From: an uncultured Planctomycetaceae bacterium
GTDB taxonomy: Bacteria; Planctomycetota; Planctomycetia; Pirellulales; Thermoguttaceae
Direction of reading: 5' to 3'
NCBI GenBank assembly: GCA_946408825.1
Contig: CAMJTU010000013.1
Location: 1 to 64,000 of the forward strand
Length of the DNA: 64,000 nucleotides
The position numbers were made by a program, and so were the translations under genes. Positions 1 to 8,367 of this stretch are shown here, one piece after another. How positions within the stretch are numbered: the first letter of the stretch is position 1; every line of letters starts with the position of its first letter. The notes beneath the pieces are model-generated. The model was not told the origin of the DNA. It saw only the letters and a list, made by a program, of their open reading frames with translations, and made no database searches.

Positions 1-2
1 GG

Positions 3-2129
3 AAGTCGCTCTATAGTCAAGACGTCGCGTGGGCGACGAATATGAAGTCGCTCCGCAACCAGACTTACGACGTTGCGGGCGACGCGATCAGCGACTATTA
101 TGCGTCGGTCACAAGCGCGTATACGAGCTACGCCTCGGGCGTGTTGACGACGCTGTCGACGGCGGAACAGGCGTATTTTAGCGCGCTCAAGACCTATTCG
201 ATCGCCGCGTTAAACGCCGACGGAGATTATTCTCTCGCGCTCTTCGAAGCGGAACGAGACCGCGCGGAAGCGTACATCGACGCGGCGATCGCGGAACTGA
301 CGGCAAACTATGCGGCGGAGGCGAGCCTCGCCGCAAGTCGCGCGAGCGCCTACGCCGCGCAACTCGCCGCCGTCGAAGCGCTCTTTAGCGCGACGCAGTT
401 CGCCGAGGGACGCGGGGAGTACGACGCCCTCCTTCAAGGAACGTCGAGCGATCAAACGGACTATTTTGACGAGATCGTTTCGACGTCGAGTCAAGTCGTC
501 TCGACGCAAACAAGCGCAAACTCCGCCGACGCGACCCTCGCGACGCAAAACGCCTCGGCGCTCGCCTCCGCCCAAGCGTCGAACGCCGCCGCGTATACGG
601 TCGCGACGGAACAGGCGGACGCGGATTATTCGACCGCCGTCAACAGCGCGTGGAACGACGCGTATCTCGATCAACTTAGCGTCTCTTCCGACTTTAAAGA
701 CGCTTATGATCTTATTAATTCGACCCTCGAAGCCGGACTTGAGAACCTTGAAAACGCGTACCGCGCCGCCGCCTTCGCCGCGTATGACGCCTTTGACGAG
801 GAATGGGGCGAGATAACGCGAGTTTTGTCGTATCAGCAAACAAGAATCGATTCCGGGCTGACCGTCGGTTCCAACGTCTTTGAGAATCCGACGTTTGACT
901 TTGAAGTCTGCTTCGTCGCGGGGACGCCCGTTCTTATGGCGGATGGTACGACGAAGCCGATTGAAGAAATCCGTCCCGGCGACATGGTTCTTGCGGCGGA
1001 TCATCTTGATCCGGAAGGAAAGCCCCAAGCGGCTCGCGTCGCGAGGTTCTTTAACAACGGGGAGAAGGAGGTTGTTCGCTTAGAGTTTGGAAACGGAGAG
1101 GAGCTTGTTTGCACGCCTTCGCATAGGTTCTATGTTTGCGGAAAGGGGTGGATTTGCGCGGAAAAATTGAGCGAAAGTGACAAGTGTCTGACCGTAGAGG
1201 GGGATCGCGTTGCGTTTGTCTCCCGCGAGGCGATTGAGGAGAAACGGCGCGTCTATAATATCGAGGTCGAAGGGACGCATACCTACTTCGTCGGGGACGA
1301 CGACGGGGTTTTGGCGCATAATGTGTGCACGATTCCGGAACCGAGCGTATGCTCAGATCCGCACTGTCCTCGATGCCATGGGACAGGCAAGTGGAGTAAG
1401 ACATACTATTACTATAACGAATCCCTTGGTTGTTTTCGTAAGGTAGTACGTTCTTTCGATTGTCTTAGCATACACATAACAACATCTGCGAATGCCGAAA
1501 ACAGGCGAAACAATTGGGAAAAAATGAATGATCTTTCTGCCAATGAATATATCTATTCCCTTGACTATATACGGAATCCTAATGGATGGTATCAAACAGA
1601 AGTGAATGGAGTGACAAAATTTGATCGTGTTGTTGATGATTTGTACATCAATTTAACAAGCAAACTCTCCATTGCCGATAAACTCAACTTCATAGCGAGA
1701 GCAAATAACAACAGAAATGAAGAATTTCTTTCGTTGGATCTTAACCCCTTGGCTATGTGGGAGCTTAAAGATGAAGCGGATAGCGGAGTTATGGTAATAG
1801 GAAATTTTCTGGGGGAAAATTGGTTATTGTTGTCTTCCTCTGAATCCAAGTTTCATTCGAAATATGTTTTTTTGAATCCGGTCTCGGGAAAAGATTGCTT
1901 TAAATGGTGTTCTGAAAGCGGAAGAGAGTTAGTCATCACATTCAATAAAAAGGGAACCCCTGTTTTGGATTTCCATCCGTCAAGAATAGGGACGTTTAAC
2001 TTTGACAAGTATCCATTCTCTGGAAGCACCGCAGAGCACACCAGAAAAGACGTATGTCCTTGGTTCACTCACGGGTGTTTTTCAGTAAACAGTAATTTCT
2101 TCTCTCGAGAAAAACTCATACGGATGTAA
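3..2129 (+). CDS. Polymorphic-toxin-like protein with Hint (autoprocessing) domain, 5'-partial
   Basis: The reading frame is open to the left edge of the window, so the first ATG (42) is internal and the gene starts outside. About 290 residues of Ala/Ser/Tyr/Asp-rich, probably helical repeats come first. A Hint domain follows (909-1322): it opens CFVAGTPVLMADG, has the internal block CTPSHRF, and closes with HTYFVGDDDGVLAHN. The residue after HN is Val, so splicing is unlikely and self-cleavage, as in PT-HINT toxins, is more plausible. The remaining ~270 residues begin with a CxxC-HGTG zinc-knuckle-like patch and match nothing I recognise. Their codons are clearly more A/T-rich than the N-terminal part, as expected for an exchangeable toxin tip. 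Toxin activity is inferred from architecture only. Confidence 0.75.
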   Translation, partial: KSLYSQDVAWATNMKSLRNQTYDVAGDAISDYYASVTSAYTSYASGVLTTLSTAEQAYFSALKTYSIAALNADGDYSLALFEAERDRAEAYIDAAIAELTANYAAEASLAASRASAYAAQLAAVEALFSATQFAEGRGEYDALLQGTSSDQTDYFDEIVSTSSQVVSTQTSANSADATLATQNASALASAQASNAAAYTVATEQADADYSTAVNSAWNDAYLDQLSVSSDFKDAYDLINSTLEAGLENLENAYRAAAFAAYDAFDEEWGEITRVLSYQQTRIDSGLTVGSNVFENPTFDFEVCFVAGTPVLMADGTTKPIEEIRPGDMVLAADHLDPEGKPQAARVARFFNNGEKEVVRLEFGNGEELVCTPSHRFYVCGKGWICAEKLSESDKCLTVEGDRVAFVSREAIEEKRRVYNIEVEGTHTYFVGDDDGVLAHNVCTIPEPSVCSDPHCPRCHGTGKWSKTYYYYNESLGCFRKVVRSFDCLSIHITTSANAENRRNNWEKMNDLSANEYIYSLDYIRNPNGWYQTEVNGVTKFDRVVDDLYINLTSKLSIADKLNFIARANNNRNEEFLSLDLNPLAMWELKDEADSGVMVIGNFLGENWLLLSSSESKFHSKYVFLNPVSGKDCFKWCSESGRELVITFNKKGTPVLDFHPSRIGTFNFDKYPFSGSTAEHTRKDVCPWFTHGCFSVNSNFFSREKLIRM

Positions 2130-2370
2130 TACGTGCCGAATTATAATGGAGAAAAAGGAGGGGAATTGCAGTAAGGGGCGTTTATAGAAACACATTCCTT
2201 AAGCGCAGTTGACTTGAGACAGGGACAGGGCAGTTATAATCACGTACAAGATTTACCGTTGCAGCGCGTAAAATTTTGTTGGAACGAAACAGCGGGCAAG
2301 ATTTTGTAACTGCCCTTTAATCACCCCATTGCGACGGTGAACTTGTAACGAGGTTTCGAAACGCGGTTCT

Positions 2371-2439
2371 GAAGCGTTGGTTGCCGCCAACGAATGTTTA
2401 CGGCTTTGGAGCGTCTTGTTCCTGCTGATTGTTGCCTGA
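2371..2439 (+). pseudogene. 3' remnant of a small three-TM protein gene
   Basis: The frame ending at TGA 2437-2439 reads EALVAANECLRLWSVLFLL and a few more residues. It parallels the last TM segment of the intact gene at 3131-3394 (GALVFSVFLWLWSFLFLMFF). At DNA level the stretch GGCTTTGGAGC.TCTTGTTCCTG occurs in both places. No plausible start or N-terminal part was found, so I read it as the tail of a lost third paralogue. Confidence 0.55.
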
Positions 2440-2450
2440 ATGACGTTTAA

Positions 2451-2564
2451 TTATAATAAACGACGGAAATAATTGTTCTTGATCGATGGAGTCAGGGGGA
2501 TTTCCTCGCAGTAAACGAAGGTCTCGACCATTTCAAGACGATATTTCAACGTCGTTTATTATAA
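2451..2564. repeat. Perfect 15-bp inverted repeat, 84-bp spacer
   Basis: TTATAATAAACGACG at 2451-2465 is repeated as its exact reverse complement at 2550-2564. The arms flank 84 bp without a gene. No target-site duplication is evident. It could be a miniature mobile element, a paired regulatory site (each arm carries a TATAAT), or a recombination scar. Confidence 0.6.
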
Positions 2565-2614
2565 CATGGAAGTCAAACCGCTTAACAAAAATCTGGCGCA
2601 GTTGAGGCAATATC

Positions 2615-2971
2615 GTGAACGACAAAGAACTGAAAGAGCAAAATAACGAACTGGAAGTCTGCCAGACTGAATCAGGTCTTGAATACGGGCGGAGAAAACG
2701 AAGCAAGCTTTACGTCTTTCTTTGCTGGCTTACCGGTATTCAGGTCTTGACGCTTGCCGCGAGTAAATTTGGTTTGGGGTTGTATTTGTGGGCGGCCCTA
2801 TGGTATCCTTTTATCCTCCCTTTGACTCTTATGGGAATTGCTTGCGGACTACCGCGCTATAAGGACAGGAATAAGATTAAAATCATGCTTCTCCTGAACG
2901 TTGCTCTGTGGCTCGCGGCGCTGTTTTTCACGTTCCTGTTTATTCTCCACAGTACCGTCTGGTCCCCATGA
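2615..2971 (+). CDS. Small three-TM membrane protein, possible immunity protein
   Basis: 118 aa starting at GTG, with GTTGAGG about 7 bases upstream as a possible ribosome site. A charged 30-residue N-terminus precedes three hydrophobic segments at about residues 32-54, 56-78 and 90-112. The motif GIACGLxxxKDRNK between TM2 and TM3 recurs as GIACVLxxxKVQDK in the next gene, so the two are paralogues. I do not recognise the family. Its place directly behind a Hint-type toxin gene suggests an immunity role, which is inference only. Confidence 0.6.
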   Translation: MNDKELKEQNNELEVCQTESGLEYGRRKRSKLYVFLCWLTGIQVLTLAASKFGLGLYLWAALWYPFILPLTLMGIACGLPRYKDRNKIKIMLLLNVALWLAALFFTFLFILHSTVWSP

Positions 2972-3130
2972 ACACGCAAAAACAGGGACAACCTCGTCAA
3001 ATCCGAATTAACGTCTCGCGGCTCGCCCTTTCGTCGAGGATATTTAATACTGAATCTTTATTAAAACCTCCATTAACTAAATTTAAGCAGCTAAGATCTC
3101 GTTGATAAACGATTGAATGGAAAATTGACA

Positions 3131-3394
3131 ATGAAAAAACGAAGTTGGTCGACGGTAATCTTGTTTCTCCCCGCTGTTGTTTTGATTTTGAACGACATAT
3201 TACTCGTCGCTCTGCCTTCGTTTTTTCCGACTACAATTAGCTTCTTACTTCTCATGCTGTTCCCGGCGTTTATTGTTGGGATCGCTTGCGTCCTAGCTTC
3301 GGATAAAGTTCAAGATAAAGAGAATGTTATTGGCGCGTTGGTTTTCAGCGTGTTTTTGTGGCTTTGGAGCTTCTTGTTCCTGATGTTTTTTTAA
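3131..3394 (+). CDS. Small three-TM membrane protein, paralogue of preceding gene
   Basis: 87 aa from ATG 3131. A TTG six codons upstream (3113) is the alternative start; neither has a convincing ribosome site. Almost the whole protein is hydrophobic, with three TM segments at about 6-30, 34-57 and 66-87. It shares the GIAC.L...K..DK loop and the C-terminal LW..LF.LF pattern with the 118-aa protein. The remnant at 2371-2439 is closest to its last TM segment. Function unknown; possibly an immunity protein. Confidence 0.6.
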   Translation: MKKRSWSTVILFLPAVVLILNDILLVALPSFFPTTISFLLLMLFPAFIVGIACVLASDKVQDKENVIGALVFSVFLWLWSFLFLMFF

Positions 3395-3444
3395 AAGCCG
3401 TATGGTTACGGTTCAGGTCGCAATAATCGGCGCCTCAAGTCCCG

Positions 3445-4629
3445 CTAAACTCCGACCTTTTTCGGAACCTTGATCGTCGCGGCGTAGGCGCTGTTGCATA
3501 ATCCGAGGACGGCGGAGAGGATAAAGAGCGTCTCGATTCCGAGCGTCGACCATATCCAGCCGCCGAAGAGCGCGACGAGAATCGTGACGAGATGGTTGAC
3601 GGAGACCCCCGTCGAGATCGTCGCCCGCATTTCGTCCCCGTTCTCCGAAAGGTCCTTGACGTAGACGTTCGCCGCCATCGCCGCTAGAGAAATGACCGAG
3701 TCGAGAACATAGTTCACGCAGCAGACGACGAACGCGATTTTCATCGGGAAAAGACGGTGCGCGAACCCGTAGAAGAAGCAGACCACGACCAGAATCAGCG
3801 TGTCGCCGATCATGACCGGCTTGTACCCGATCCGGTCGACCAGCTTGCCGACGAGCGGCGAGAGAAGGAAGCACGCGAGCGCCGAGACCGCGAAGAGCCC
3901 GCTGACGACCTCCGCGCGCGCCCCGTAGAACAATACCAGAACGTACGGGCCGAACGTGAAGAAAACCTGTTTCCGCGCCCCGTAGAAAAGCTCGAGCATA
4001 TAGTATTTCGAAAACTTCCGCCGGAAATAGAAACGCCGCTGCGTCGCGTGCGACTTCGCGTCGCTGCGGAGTTTGAGCGCCGCGAGGAACGACAGCCCGA
4101 TCAGCGCCGTCGCCGCGACGAAGAACGAACGATAGACCGTCGTCGACGCCACGAGAAAGACCGGAACCACAAGGATATACCCGACAAGGTTCCCGATCTG
4201 CCCGACGGAGTTCTGCCACCCGAGCGCCAGACCGGAGCGTCCTTCTTTCGCGTAGTCGAGCGTCAGCGTCTGCTTCATCCCGAGCTGGATATGCTCCCCC
4301 GTCGAATAGACGAGAATCGCCAGCGTCACGAGAACCCGCGACGGCGGCACGATCGACTGCATGAACATCCCGACGAGCATCAGAAGTCCGCCGATCTTGA
4401 AAATCTGCGACGCCGAGAAGCGATAGAGGAGCGCCAGAATAAAGACGAGGAGCAGCCCGGCGGATTCGCGAAAGAACTCCGTCACGCCCTTGCCGAACTG
4501 ACCCATCCCGACCGTTTCGAAAAGGTAGTTGTCGAAGACGCCCTTATAAAGACCGTACCCGATCGCCGACAATGCGATCGAAAGAAAAAGCGCCCGATAA
4601 CTCGAATTTTCTTTGAATATTTTGTTCAT
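3445..4629 (-). CDS. Major facilitator superfamily transporter
   Basis: 394 aa with about 12 hydrophobic segments and a central charged loop (about residues 190-210, KLRSDAKSHATQRRFYFRRKF), the usual MFS 6+6 arrangement. It sits in the inner membrane and presumably moves a small solute by ion coupling; the substrate cannot be read from the sequence. It is transcribed away from the lipoprotein gene at 4933, leaving about 300 bp as a shared promoter region. No partner gene is adjacent on its own strand. Confidence 0.8.
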   Translation of the reverse strand: MNKIFKENSSYRALFLSIALSAIGYGLYKGVFDNYLFETVGMGQFGKGVTEFFRESAGLLLVFILALLYRFSASQIFKIGGLLMLVGMFMQSIVPPSRVLVTLAILVYSTGEHIQLGMKQTLTLDYAKEGRSGLALGWQNSVGQIGNLVGYILVVPVFLVASTTVYRSFFVAATALIGLSFLAALKLRSDAKSHATQRRFYFRRKFSKYYMLELFYGARKQVFFTFGPYVLVLFYGARAEVVSGLFAVSALACFLLSPLVGKLVDRIGYKPVMIGDTLILVVVCFFYGFAHRLFPMKIAFVVCCVNYVLDSVISLAAMAANVYVKDLSENGDEMRATISTGVSVNHLVTILVALFGGWIWSTLGIETLFILSAVLGLCNSAYAATIKVPKKVGV

Positions 4630-4792
4630 AACGGCGTCTCTTATGGGAACGACTTTGGATCGGCGTTTCTTTGTCGTTTAGTATCCGTCGTTTCCGAATT
4701 TCGCAAAGAGCCGCCGTCGTTTTTTAAGGCGCAAATCCGCGCGGCGATTTCCCTGTTTTTCCCAAAAACGCGGGAACGCGCCGCGAATCGGT

Positions 4793-4822
4793 TTGACAAA
4801 GAACGTCGGCGCGGTCAAAATA
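4793..4822 (+). promoter_or_regulatory. Candidate sigma70 promoter
   Basis: TTGACA (4793-4798), an 18-base spacer, then AAAATA (4817-4822), about 110 bases before the ATG at 4933. It lies in the 303-bp divergent region 4630-4932, where I see nothing else. Confidence 0.45.
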
Positions 4823-4932
4823 AAGGCTGGAAAAGGCGCGAGCGAAAGAGCTTTTTCCGTTTCGGCGCCCTTAGATTGAGCTTGACTCCCTTTGCGGTAA
4901 GACGCGTTCCTTCCGGAAAAGAGAATTTGACC

Positions 4933-6555
4933 ATGCGATCCTTTGCTTCGTCTTGCGCGACGTTCTTCGCGCTCCTCGTCTTGTGCGTAACGTTCCTCGG
5001 TTGCGGCGGCAAAACGGGGCAGGCTAAATTGCCCGGCAGTCCCAAGGCGGGCGATAAGACGGTCGTGAACGTTCGCGGCGCGAAACTGACGTTCCGATAT
5101 TGTCCGCCGGGCGAGTTCACGATGAACGTCGTCGATTTCAGCGACAAGTATCTTCCCGATCTCGAGGTGGAAAAAGACGAGGACGGAAACGAAGACCTCC
5201 CGACGAAGCCCGTCCGCGTCAAGATTACGCGCGGATTTTGGATTCAAGAGACGGAGCTTACCCGCAAGCAGGCGGTCGCCATCAGCGGAAAGGAAGACTA
5301 TTCCCGCTCGAAATACGACGACGGAACCCCGTCGAACAACGGCGATTACCCCTTCTGGGGTTCGCGCTACGACTTCGAGCAATTGATCAAGGAACTCAAC
5401 TCCGACGGAACCGTTCTCACGGAGAATATGACCCCGCATGAGAAGATCGCGCCCGACGGCTGGAAGTTTGAACTGCCGACGGAGGCCGAATGGGAATACG
5501 CCAGCCGCGCGGGCTCCGACGATCCCGAGCCGGACGACGAGACGGACAAGTACGCGTGGACGAAGGATAATTCCGGCGAGACGATCCACAAGGTCGCGTC
5601 GAAAAAGGCGAATAAGTGGGGGCTTTACGATATGCGCGGCAATATGTGGGAGCGCGTTCGCGTGCCGCAGGATCATACCATGACCGACATGCCCGACCAG
5701 CAGATTCTCGCCGAAGACGGAACGCTGCATGATCCCGACAACCTCCGCGGGCGGTTTGAAGTCATCAAGGGCGGCGGGCTGGGAATGTCCGCCAAAGATT
5801 GCAAGTCGGAAACGTGGTCGTATTTCGAAGGACGCTGGTCTCCTTGGACGTTCCAAGGGGACGTCGGCGGGCGGCTCGTTTTGGTCGAGGAGGCGTCGAT
5901 CTTGAAGCCCGACCGCAAGCAACTGGTCCGCGAGCGAGGGTTCGAGCGTTGGCGCCGTCAACAGCGTGAAGAATCGCAAAAGCATTTTGAAGAGTTCCGC
6001 CAGCAGGTTGAGGAGCGACGAAAGCGCGAAGCGGAAGAGTTGCAAGCCGCGCGCGAGGCCAACCCCGACGCCTTTAAAACTCCCGAAGAAAGGAATCGGG
6101 AAAAGATGGACGAAATGCGTCGCAAGATCGAGGAGGAGCGCGCCGAGATGGAGCGTCGCGAGATCGAAAGCGTGATGCGCGACAGGGGAATGACGGAAGA
6201 GCAGGCGAAAGCGTTTCTCGCGGAACAACGAGCCGAAGCCCAAAAGAGGGACGAGGAGTTCGACAAAGAACACGGACTCGATTCGATCGAGGATCCGATG
6301 GAACGCGCGCGCCGTCGCTCGGAATTGCGCCGCGAAGAGATTGAAAAGAACCGCAAAAAAATCTTGGAATCGAACCCGCAGATGGCGGAGCTCGAAAAAC
6401 GCGCCGAAGAAAACCGTAAAAAGTTCGAGGAACGGCGCGAAGCTAGCCGTAAGAAATTCGAAGAACGCCGCAAACAGATGGAACAAAAAATGGAAGAGAG
6501 TGATAAAGAATTCGAGAAAACCATGGAGGAAATGAGGAAAAAAATGGAGCAATGA
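4933..6555 (+). CDS. Lipoprotein with formylglycine-generating-enzyme (SUMF1) fold and coiled-coil tail
   Basis: 540 aa. The start is set by a lipoprotein signal peptide (MRSFASSCATFFALLVLCV then lipobox TFLGC); the frame stays open far upstream but that part is a shadow of the MFS gene. Residues ~30-320 form a SUMF1-type domain: LPTEAEWEYASRAG, GLYDMRGNMWE, a GGG.GMSA loop and a terminal GGRLVLVEE. No CxxxxC catalytic pair is visible, so a binding or structural role is likelier than sulfatase activation. The last ~200 residues are almost purely Glu/Lys/Arg heptad-like helix. Probably anchored in a membrane facing the periplasm. This fold is greatly expanded in planctomycetes. Confidence 0.8.
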   Translation: MRSFASSCATFFALLVLCVTFLGCGGKTGQAKLPGSPKAGDKTVVNVRGAKLTFRYCPPGEFTMNVVDFSDKYLPDLEVEKDEDGNEDLPTKPVRVKITRGFWIQETELTRKQAVAISGKEDYSRSKYDDGTPSNNGDYPFWGSRYDFEQLIKELNSDGTVLTENMTPHEKIAPDGWKFELPTEAEWEYASRAGSDDPEPDDETDKYAWTKDNSGETIHKVASKKANKWGLYDMRGNMWERVRVPQDHTMTDMPDQQILAEDGTLHDPDNLRGRFEVIKGGGLGMSAKDCKSETWSYFEGRWSPWTFQGDVGGRLVLVEEASILKPDRKQLVRERGFERWRRQQREESQKHFEEFRQQVEERRKREAEELQAAREANPDAFKTPEERNREKMDEMRRKIEEERAEMERREIESVMRDRGMTEEQAKAFLAEQRAEAQKRDEEFDKEHGLDSIEDPMERARRRSELRREEIEKNRKKILESNPQMAELEKRAEENRKKFEERREASRKKFEERRKQMEQKMEESDKEFEKTMEEMRKKMEQ

Positions 6556-6663
6556 CGGTCGCGAGATCGGCCTTGCGGCGCGACGTCAGAAATCAAATAG
6601 GCGTCCGTTTCCTCCCGCCGCCCCGTTTAACGACAATAATCGCAAACTCTTAGGAGACGCAAC

Positions 6664-7173
6664 ATGAAATATACATCCGCCGAAGCGGCTAAGCTGCTGC
6701 GCAAACTCAACGAAGAGCAGGCGGCGCTCAAGGAACGCGAATCGAAGACCGCGACCTTCGTCGCCGCCGTCGACGAGGACGTCGAGAGCGCCCGTCCGGA
6801 GTACGACTACGCGGGGACTCAAAAACTCCTCGCCCAGCTTGAGGAGAAGGTTCGCAAGGTCAAGCACGCGATCAACGCGTTCAATCTCCAAACGACGGTC
6901 CCCGGATTTGAAATGACCGTCGATCAGGCGCTCGTCTATATCCCGCAATTGAGCGAGAAGAAACGTCGGCTGGCGAATCTCGCGAACAAGCTCCCGAAAC
7001 AGCGCGTCGTCGGCGGGTATAACGCGAGCAAGTCCATTATCGAATATACCTACGCAAACTTCGACGTCGCCGAGGCGGCGGCGGATTTGAACGCCGTAAC
7101 CGACGAACTCGCCAGGATTCAGACCGCCTTGGACGTCGTCAACAATACGGAAACGTTCGAAATCGACGTCTAA
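6664..7173 (+). CDS. DIP1984-family (septicolysin-like) protein
   Basis: 169 aa, ATG preceded by AGGAG at good spacing. The mostly helical sequence with repeated charged heptads, the start MKYTSAEAAKLLRKLNEEQ and a central VPGFEMTVDQALVYIPQL segment recall the DIP1984 family, small cytoplasmic proteins of unknown function sometimes called septicolysin-like. It follows the SUMF1-fold lipoprotein by about 110 bp and ends in a hairpin at its stop codon. Confidence 0.6.
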   Translation: MKYTSAEAAKLLRKLNEEQAALKERESKTATFVAAVDEDVESARPEYDYAGTQKLLAQLEEKVRKVKHAINAFNLQTTVPGFEMTVDQALVYIPQLSEKKRRLANLANKLPKQRVVGGYNASKSIIEYTYANFDVAEAAADLNAVTDELARIQTALDVVNNTETFEIDV

Positions 7174-7196
7174 CTTCCTCGTCGAGGAAGTTTTCC
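7172..7196 (+). terminator. Hairpin at the stop codon, likely terminator
   Basis: AACTTCCT - CGTCG - AGGAAGTT, an 8-bp perfect stem starting inside the TAA stop of the preceding gene, followed by a short T-rich run. Confidence 0.55.
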
Positions 7197-7222
7197 ATGT
7201 TCCTTTGCCTCCTTCAACCTTT

Positions 7223-7240
7223 GTTAGTTTTTTAACTAAC
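7223..7240. promoter_or_regulatory. Palindrome GTTAGTT-TTTT-AACTAAC
   Basis: A perfect 7-bp inverted repeat with a four-base spacer in the gene-free stretch after the DIP1984-like gene. It may be an operator-type site or a weak hairpin. Confidence 0.35.
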
Positions 7241-7637
7241 CTTCTTTCAGTCGTTGTTTAAAACGCAGGTTCAAAGTTGAGGTTAACGTCTAGGTTATTC
7301 TCTCGCCGGGTCAATGTTCATCGTCAATGATTCAAGGCGAAACCGAGAATTCCTGAAGCGAAGCAATCGAGCTAAAAACTTGGGCGTCGGGCGACCGATT
7401 CCCTGCGGCGGAAGTTTGGTTTCAAGTCGTTCTTTCTTCGTTCAGCGCGAACTTTTCCAAAATCTTGACGCGAGTTGCGGGGCGCTTTTATTATGAGCTG
7501 CCGCTTATGCGCGCTTTTTCGCGTCGCGTTGCGACGCTTGCATCTGTGAAAGGCAAGCCGACTAGCAGGAGGCGTAAACGCACGCGCGCGCGGTAGCGCG
7601 AACCCGGAGCCGCGCGGTCGCGGCCGTCTACGACTAC

Positions 7638-7811
7638 ATGATTCAGACGGAGAGATTTAAGGCGAAGAGTCGGCAACAACAAAGCCCGTCGTTTATCCAG
7701 CGATTTACAAATTCGGCTTCCGTCGAATTCTTCCGTTACGATCTTGGAAGAGCCGACGACGAATTTCCCTCCCTTGACGATCTTCTGAAGGAAGACGAGA
7801 ACGAAACGTGA
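7638..7811 (+). pseudogene. Short ORF or C-terminal gene fragment
   Basis: 57 codons from ATG to TGA. The product has ordinary protein composition (acidic end FPSLDDLLKEDENET, RFTNSASVEFFRYDLG before it). The frame is open further upstream to a TAA at 7575, and there is no ribosome site at the ATG, so this looks like the tail of a decayed gene. The rest of the ~690-bp stretch 7174-7865 shows only the hairpins listed. Confidence 0.3.
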
Positions 7812-7865
7812 ATTGACGTTAAACGTTTCAATCCGTTAAGCGTCGATATTTTCCATTTTTTGACG

Positions 7866-8330
7866 ATGAAAATTCAAGAACTGATCGAGCTTTTCGTCAA
7901 ATCGATGAATGATTGCGATTTGTATGAAATTGAAATTAAGAGGGAAATTAGGGATATTGTAGACGATTTAAAGCAAAACGAGTATTCTCGCGAAGAGGTT
8001 GAAAAAAGACGAGACGAGATTCTCGATCTTAATTATAAATTGGGATGCGTACGAGAAATAAACGATCAGGTTTTTGATATCTATAGCGATTTAGTCGGGA
8101 AAAAACGATTGACGTTAAAATCGTATAACAATCATTGTTGGTTCTTCTACGACGATTTCCTTTCCCATTCGTTCAATTACGTCGACGCCTATACCCGAGC
8201 GGTCGAGGCGATCTATTGTTATAAAGAAAATTTTGAAAAGACTTTGAGATGGAAAATAGCATTGGCGCCTATGTATTGGCTTATGGACTTTTGGGGATAC
8301 GGTCCTAGGCGGTATTTTAAAGTACGTTGA
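7866..8330 (+). CDS. Hypothetical protein, A/T-rich
   Basis: 154 aa from ATG 7866 (a TTG two codons earlier is also possible). No family recognised. Residues 1-75 are highly charged and helical, probably coiled coil; the remainder is aromatic-rich (CWFFYDDF, WLMDFWGYGPRRYF) with one weakly hydrophobic stretch near the C-terminus. Codons are far more A/T-rich than in the surrounding housekeeping genes, as in the next gene, which suggests horizontal origin. Confidence 0.6.
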   Translation: MKIQELIELFVKSMNDCDLYEIEIKREIRDIVDDLKQNEYSREEVEKRRDEILDLNYKLGCVREINDQVFDIYSDLVGKKRLTLKSYNNHCWFFYDDFLSHSFNYVDAYTRAVEAIYCYKENFEKTLRWKIALAPMYWLMDFWGYGPRRYFKVR

Positions 8331-8367
8331 GTTTAGCGTTGTGTGATTTCGGTCGGAAGGCGTCGCG

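Larger units (their letters stand above)
2130..2614. other. Intergenic region with gene remnant and inverted repeat
   Basis: There is no intact gene in this gap of about 485 bp. It holds a 3' remnant related to the downstream three-TM genes (2371-2439) and a perfect 15-bp inverted repeat (2451-2465 and 2550-2564). Both are listed separately. Confidence 0.6.

Noticed and set aside
909..1322. A true intein (protein splicing).
   Set aside because: The residue after the final HN is Val rather than Cys/Ser/Thr, there is no homing endonuclease, and the C-terminal part does not complete the N-terminal part as a known enzyme.
3757..4932. The SUMF1-fold lipoprotein frame stays open for 392 codons before the chosen start, giving a possible 932-aa protein.
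   Set aside because: The extra part is antisense to the MFS transporter gene and has Arg/Glu shadow composition; the lipoprotein signal peptide fixes the start at 4933.
4678..6552. A 624-codon minus-strand frame opposite the lipoprotein gene.
   Set aside because: It is an antisense shadow caused by the codon bias (Phe/Leu/Arg-rich, no domain), and lies over a clearly better gene.
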